In this document: positions 61,645 to 64,000 of the stretch, piece after piece
How the letters are laid out: each line of letters starts with the position of its first letter
Numbering within the stretch: the first letter of the stretch is position 1
Assembly: GCA_020638555.1 (NCBI GenBank)
Contig: JACKII010000002.1
Coordinates: forward strand, 744,001 to 808,000
Origin: Alphaproteobacteria bacterium
GTDB lineage: Bacteria; Pseudomonadota; Alphaproteobacteria; Bin95
DNA length: 64,000 bases
Direction: 5' to 3'
Made by a program: the position numbers and the translations under genes
The notes under the pieces: model-generated
The model's database searches: none
What the model was told of the DNA's origin: nothing
Seen by the model: only the letters and a program-made list of their open reading frames with translations

Positions 61645-63099
61645 TCAGTCCTCGTGCGTCAGGGGGACGACGACGAAGCGCCGCTCGCCGCCGCGATTGA
61701 ACAACACCAGAACCGATTTGCGACCGGCTTCCTTGACCGTGGCGACGATGCTGGCGACCTCGCTGGGCTTGGTCACCGCTTCCTGGTTCAGTTCGACCAG
61801 GATATCGCCTGGCTTCAGGCCCTTCTTGGCCGCATTGCCGTCCGCCATGACGTCGGTGACGAGCACGCCGTTGACGTCGTCCGGCAGTTCCATGCGTTCG
61901 CGGGTCTTGTCGGTCAGGCTGCTGACGGAGATGCCCATGTCGTCGATGGCCGCACCGTTGCCGGGCTCATCGCCCTTGGCCACGGTCGCGGCTTCCTGAT
62001 CCTCGAGACGGCCGAGGGTCACGGCCACGGTCTTTTCCTCGCCCTTGCGCCAGAGCACCACGTCCACCTTTTCGCCCACCGGCGTTTCGGCGACGATGCG
62101 GGGCAGGGCGCGCATGCGGTCGATGGTGTGGCCGTTGAACGACAGGATGACGTCGCCGGACTGGATGCCCGCCTTCGCCGCCGGACCGTTCTCGGAGACG
62201 TTGGCGACCAGGGCGCCGTGCGGAGTCTTCAGGCCCAGGCTATCGGCGATTTCCTCGTTGACGGTCTGGATATGCACGCCCAGCCAGCCGCGGCGGGTCT
62301 CGCCATACTTGCGCAACTGCGCGATCACCGGCTTGGCCAAGTCGATCGGGACCGAAAAGCCGATGCCGACGCTGCCGCCCGACGGCGAGTAGATCGCCGT
62401 GTTGATGCCGATCACCTCGCCATCGACATTGACCAGCGGACCGCCGGAATTGCCCTTGTTGATGGCCGCATCCGTCTGGATGAAGTCATCGTAGGGGCCG
62501 CTGCGGATGTCGCGCTTCTGCGCCGAAACGATGCCCGCGGTGACGGTGCCACCCAGGCCGAACGGGTTGCCGATCGCCACCACCCAGTCGCCGACCCGCA
62601 GCACGTCGCTGTTGCCGAGCGGCAGATAGGCCAGCGGCTTGTCGCTTTCCACCTTCAGCACGGCGATGTCGGTCTTGGGATCGTGACCGATCAGCTTCGC
62701 CGGCAGAGAGGTATCGTCCTGGAAGCGAACGAGGATTTCGTCCGCGCCGTCGATCACATGATTGTTGGTCACGATGATGCCGGTGGGATCGATGACGAAG
62801 CCGGACCCCAGCGACGTGACCTGCCGCGGCGCGCTATCCTGCCCCTGCTGGCGGTCGAAGAACTCCCGGAAAAATTCCTCGAACGGAGAACCCGGCGGGA
62901 ATTGCGGATGCCCGGGGGCGGAGTCCCGCTTGATGGTCTGGGTCGTGGAGATGTTCACCACCGCCGGAAGCGCCTTTTCCGCCATGTCGGCGAAGCTTTC
63001 CGGTAAGGCTTTGGCAAAGGCGCCGGACGTGGCGGAGACGAGAAATATCACAAGCGCAAGGGCCATTGAACCCGAACGCTGAACAGCCGGCCAACTCAT
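61645..63099 (-). CDS. degP: Do/DegP-type periplasmic serine protease
   Basis: This 484-residue HtrA-family protease/chaperone of the periplasm has a signal peptide (to about residue 29, SATSGAFA) and a trypsin-like domain with His114 (VTNNHVIDGAD), Asp144 (KTDIAVLKV) and Ser218 (NKGNSGGPLV). Two PDZ domains follow (about 265-360 and 385-484), the usual DegP layout. GAGGGAGG precedes ATG 63099. It lies downstream of hflC-DUF2065 in the same direction, a common alphaproteobacterial order, but a strong hairpin separates it from them. Confidence 0.95.
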   Translation of the reverse strand: MSWPAVQRSGSMALALVIFLVSATSGAFAKALPESFADMAEKALPAVVNISTTQTIKRDSAPGHPQFPPGSPFEEFFREFFDRQQGQDSAPRQVTSLGSGFVIDPTGIIVTNNHVIDGADEILVRFQDDTSLPAKLIGHDPKTDIAVLKVESDKPLAYLPLGNSDVLRVGDWVVAIGNPFGLGGTVTAGIVSAQKRDIRSGPYDDFIQTDAAINKGNSGGPLVNVDGEVIGINTAIYSPSGGSVGIGFSVPIDLAKPVIAQLRKYGETRRGWLGVHIQTVNEEIADSLGLKTPHGALVANVSENGPAAKAGIQSGDVILSFNGHTIDRMRALPRIVAETPVGEKVDVVLWRKGEEKTVAVTLGRLEDQEAATVAKGDEPGNGAAIDDMGISVSSLTDKTRERMELPDDVNGVLVTDVMADGNAAKKGLKPGDILVELNQEAVTKPSEVASIVATVKEAGRKSVLVLFNRGGERRFVVVPLTHED

Positions 63100-63253
63100 T
63101 GGCTAAGGCCTCCCTCAATCAAAAAAACCTGGAACCGTCGCGAAAGAATGGGACGCGACTCCCAGAACGCAACCCGTATGTAGGCAATCGGTGAGGCTGT
63201 TCAACGGCAACGGACGCTGCCCCTTTCCGGGACGCGAGAGCCCGGCGGAAGAA

Positions 63254-63290
63254 CCGGCCGGAGCCGCGGTTTTCGCGTGGCTCCGGCCGG
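63254..63290 (-). terminator. Strong hairpin downstream of DUF2065, probable terminator
   Basis: CCGGCCGGAGCC (63254-63265) and GGCTCCGGCCGG (63279-63290) form a perfect 12-bp stem with a 13-base loop, starting 10 bp after the DUF2065 stop on the reverse strand. The T content after the stem is modest, so it may work as a terminator or protect the mRNA end. Confidence 0.55.
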
Positions 63291-63300
63291 GCAACGGGTC

Positions 63301-63486
63301 TCACATGCGGATGACCCAGACGATGAAGACGCCGACCACGGCCATGGTCAGGCCGAAGAATCGCACCCGGTCGGTGGGCTCCTGCAGAATGCGCACCACC
63401 ATGCGCCGCATGGCGTCGGGGAACAGCGCGTAAAGCGCCCCCTCGATCGCCAGCATCAGGCCGAGCCCGACGATGAAGTCGATCAT
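63301..63486 (-). CDS. DUF2065 family small membrane protein
   Basis: This 61-residue protein has two membrane helices (FIVGLGLMLAIEGALYALFP and FFGLTMAVVGVFIVWVIR) joined by a basic loop, DAMRRMVVRILQEPTDRVR, the pattern of the DUF2065/YjeT family. Members often lie next to hflK-hflC, as here (22 bp after hflC). The function is unknown; a role with the HflKC-FtsH membrane complex is suggested only by neighbourhood. Confidence 0.88.
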   Translation of the reverse strand: MIDFIVGLGLMLAIEGALYALFPDAMRRMVVRILQEPTDRVRFFGLTMAVVGVFIVWVIRM

Positions 63487-63508
63487 GCGCTGGCCCCGGC
63501 CTCGCGGT

Positions 63509-64000
63509 CTATTGCGCGGTCGCCGGCGAAGTGGCGGGCGCCGTGGGCGTCTCCGTCGTTGCCGGCGGCACCGCGGGAGCGGCCGGCGCGTCGGCGGCCC
63601 CCGGAGCGGCCGGCAGGGTCGGCACGTCGGGCACCGCCGGAAGTTTCGGCATTTTCACGTCCGGCACGGCCGGCAGCTTTTGCAGCGACGCGCCCCCGGA
63701 CCCGTTCTGTCCGTTGGCGGGTTCGCCCTCTTTTGCGCTCTCTTCCGCGGCCTTCTCCGACTGCGCCGGCAGCGACACGCCCGACTCGATCTTGCCCACG
63801 TTCAGCTTGCTGAAATAGCTGAAGAAGTCGGAGTCGGGGCTCAGGACCATGGTGGTGCCGTCGGCGTTCAGCGCCTTGCGGTACGCTTCCATCGAGCGGT
63901 AGAAGGCAAAGAACTCCGGGTCCTTGCCAAAGGCATCCGCATAAATGCTGATCGCCGAGGCATCGCCTTCGCCGCGCAGCACCTGCGACTGGCGTTGCGA
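63509..64000 (-). CDS. hflC: HflC, regulator of the FtsH protease, 5' end outside the window
   Basis: Only the C-terminal 163 codons are present; the gene continues past the right edge. The SQVLRGEGDASAISIYADAFGKDPEFFAFYRSMEAYRKAL stretch and VLSPDSDFFSYF are the conserved end of the HflC SPFH/band-7 protein, which with HflK modulates FtsH in the inner membrane. After about residue FSKLNVG there is an unusual extension of some 100 residues rich in Pro, Ala and Thr, with a repeated KLPAVPDV unit. DUF2065 follows after 22 bp. Confidence 0.92.
   Translation of the reverse strand, partial: SQRQSQVLRGEGDASAISIYADAFGKDPEFFAFYRSMEAYRKALNADGTTMVLSPDSDFFSYFSKLNVGKIESGVSLPAQSEKAAEESAKEGEPANGQNGSGGASLQKLPAVPDVKMPKLPAVPDVPTLPAAPGAADAPAAPAVPPATTETPTAPATSPATAQ

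Overview
The window is GC-rich bacterial chromosome, densely packed with short operons. Gene content and neighbourhoods point to an alphaproteobacterium, most likely near the Rhodospirillales: a DUF2948 gene next to murA, hflC-DUF2065-degP, mreBCD-mrdAB, class II DAHP synthase, and ilvB-ilvH-ilvC beside miaA and serB. I cannot name the genus. No rRNA, transposase, integrase, phage gene or CRISPR array was seen. The two tRNA genes are tRNA-Thr(GGT) at 15.07 kb and tRNA-Lys(CTT) at 50.2 kb.

Layout. 0-2.3 kb: nicotinate phosphoribosyltransferase (cut by the window edge) and DAHP synthase. 2.4-8.6 kb: molybdenum block, with modEABC uptake, an unrelated NIPSNAP/P450 pair, then pgsA-moaD-moaE. 8.7-11.1 kb: succinate-semialdehyde dehydrogenase and a LysR regulator with a perfect inverted repeat at its start. 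11.4-12.4 kb: two paralogous small secreted proteins of unknown function, each closed by a strong terminator. 12.5-14.9 kb: DUF2948, murA, dcd and a small protein. 15.0-17.2 kb: tRNA-Thr, an AT-rich gap and a secreted helical-repeat protein. 17.3-24.1 kb: amidase, N-carbamoyl-D-amino-acid hydrolase, two MFS transporters and an FMO-type monooxygenase fused to an extra N-terminal domain. 24.3-29.8 kb: hemB, then a valine-catabolism run (isobutyryl-CoA dehydrogenase, 3-hydroxyisobutyryl-CoA hydrolase, phasin-like protein, mmsB) and a MarR regulator.

29.8-42.4 kb: SIMPL protein, crotonase, a secreted serine protease with a membrane partner, DUF2237, a degenerate trehalose-phosphatase-like protein, pgk-ybaK, a carboxymuconolactone-decarboxylase-family gene with an SDR, an acyl-CoA dehydrogenase, a Bcr/CflA efflux pump, a TPR protein and an alpha/beta hydrolase. 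42.4-50.0 kb: an XRE-regulator-hyfBCEFGI operon for a complex I/hydrogenase-4-like membrane complex. Its large subunit lacks the first pair of [NiFe] cysteines and its small subunit is frame-disrupted at the C-terminus, so it is not a working hydrogenase as read. 50.3-55.9 kb: cell-shape operon mreBCD-mrdA-rodA. 55.9-61.5 kb: ilvB-ilvH-ilvC, miaA, serB. 61.6-64 kb: degP, DUF2065 and the end of hflC.

Several unrelated palindromic intergenic elements (49-119 bp) sit mainly where two genes converge. One 119-bp element occurs twice, at two convergent junctions 54 kb apart. The most promising under-described items are the XRE-controlled hyf-like complex, the paired small secreted proteins, the helical-repeat secreted protein and the palindromic elements.
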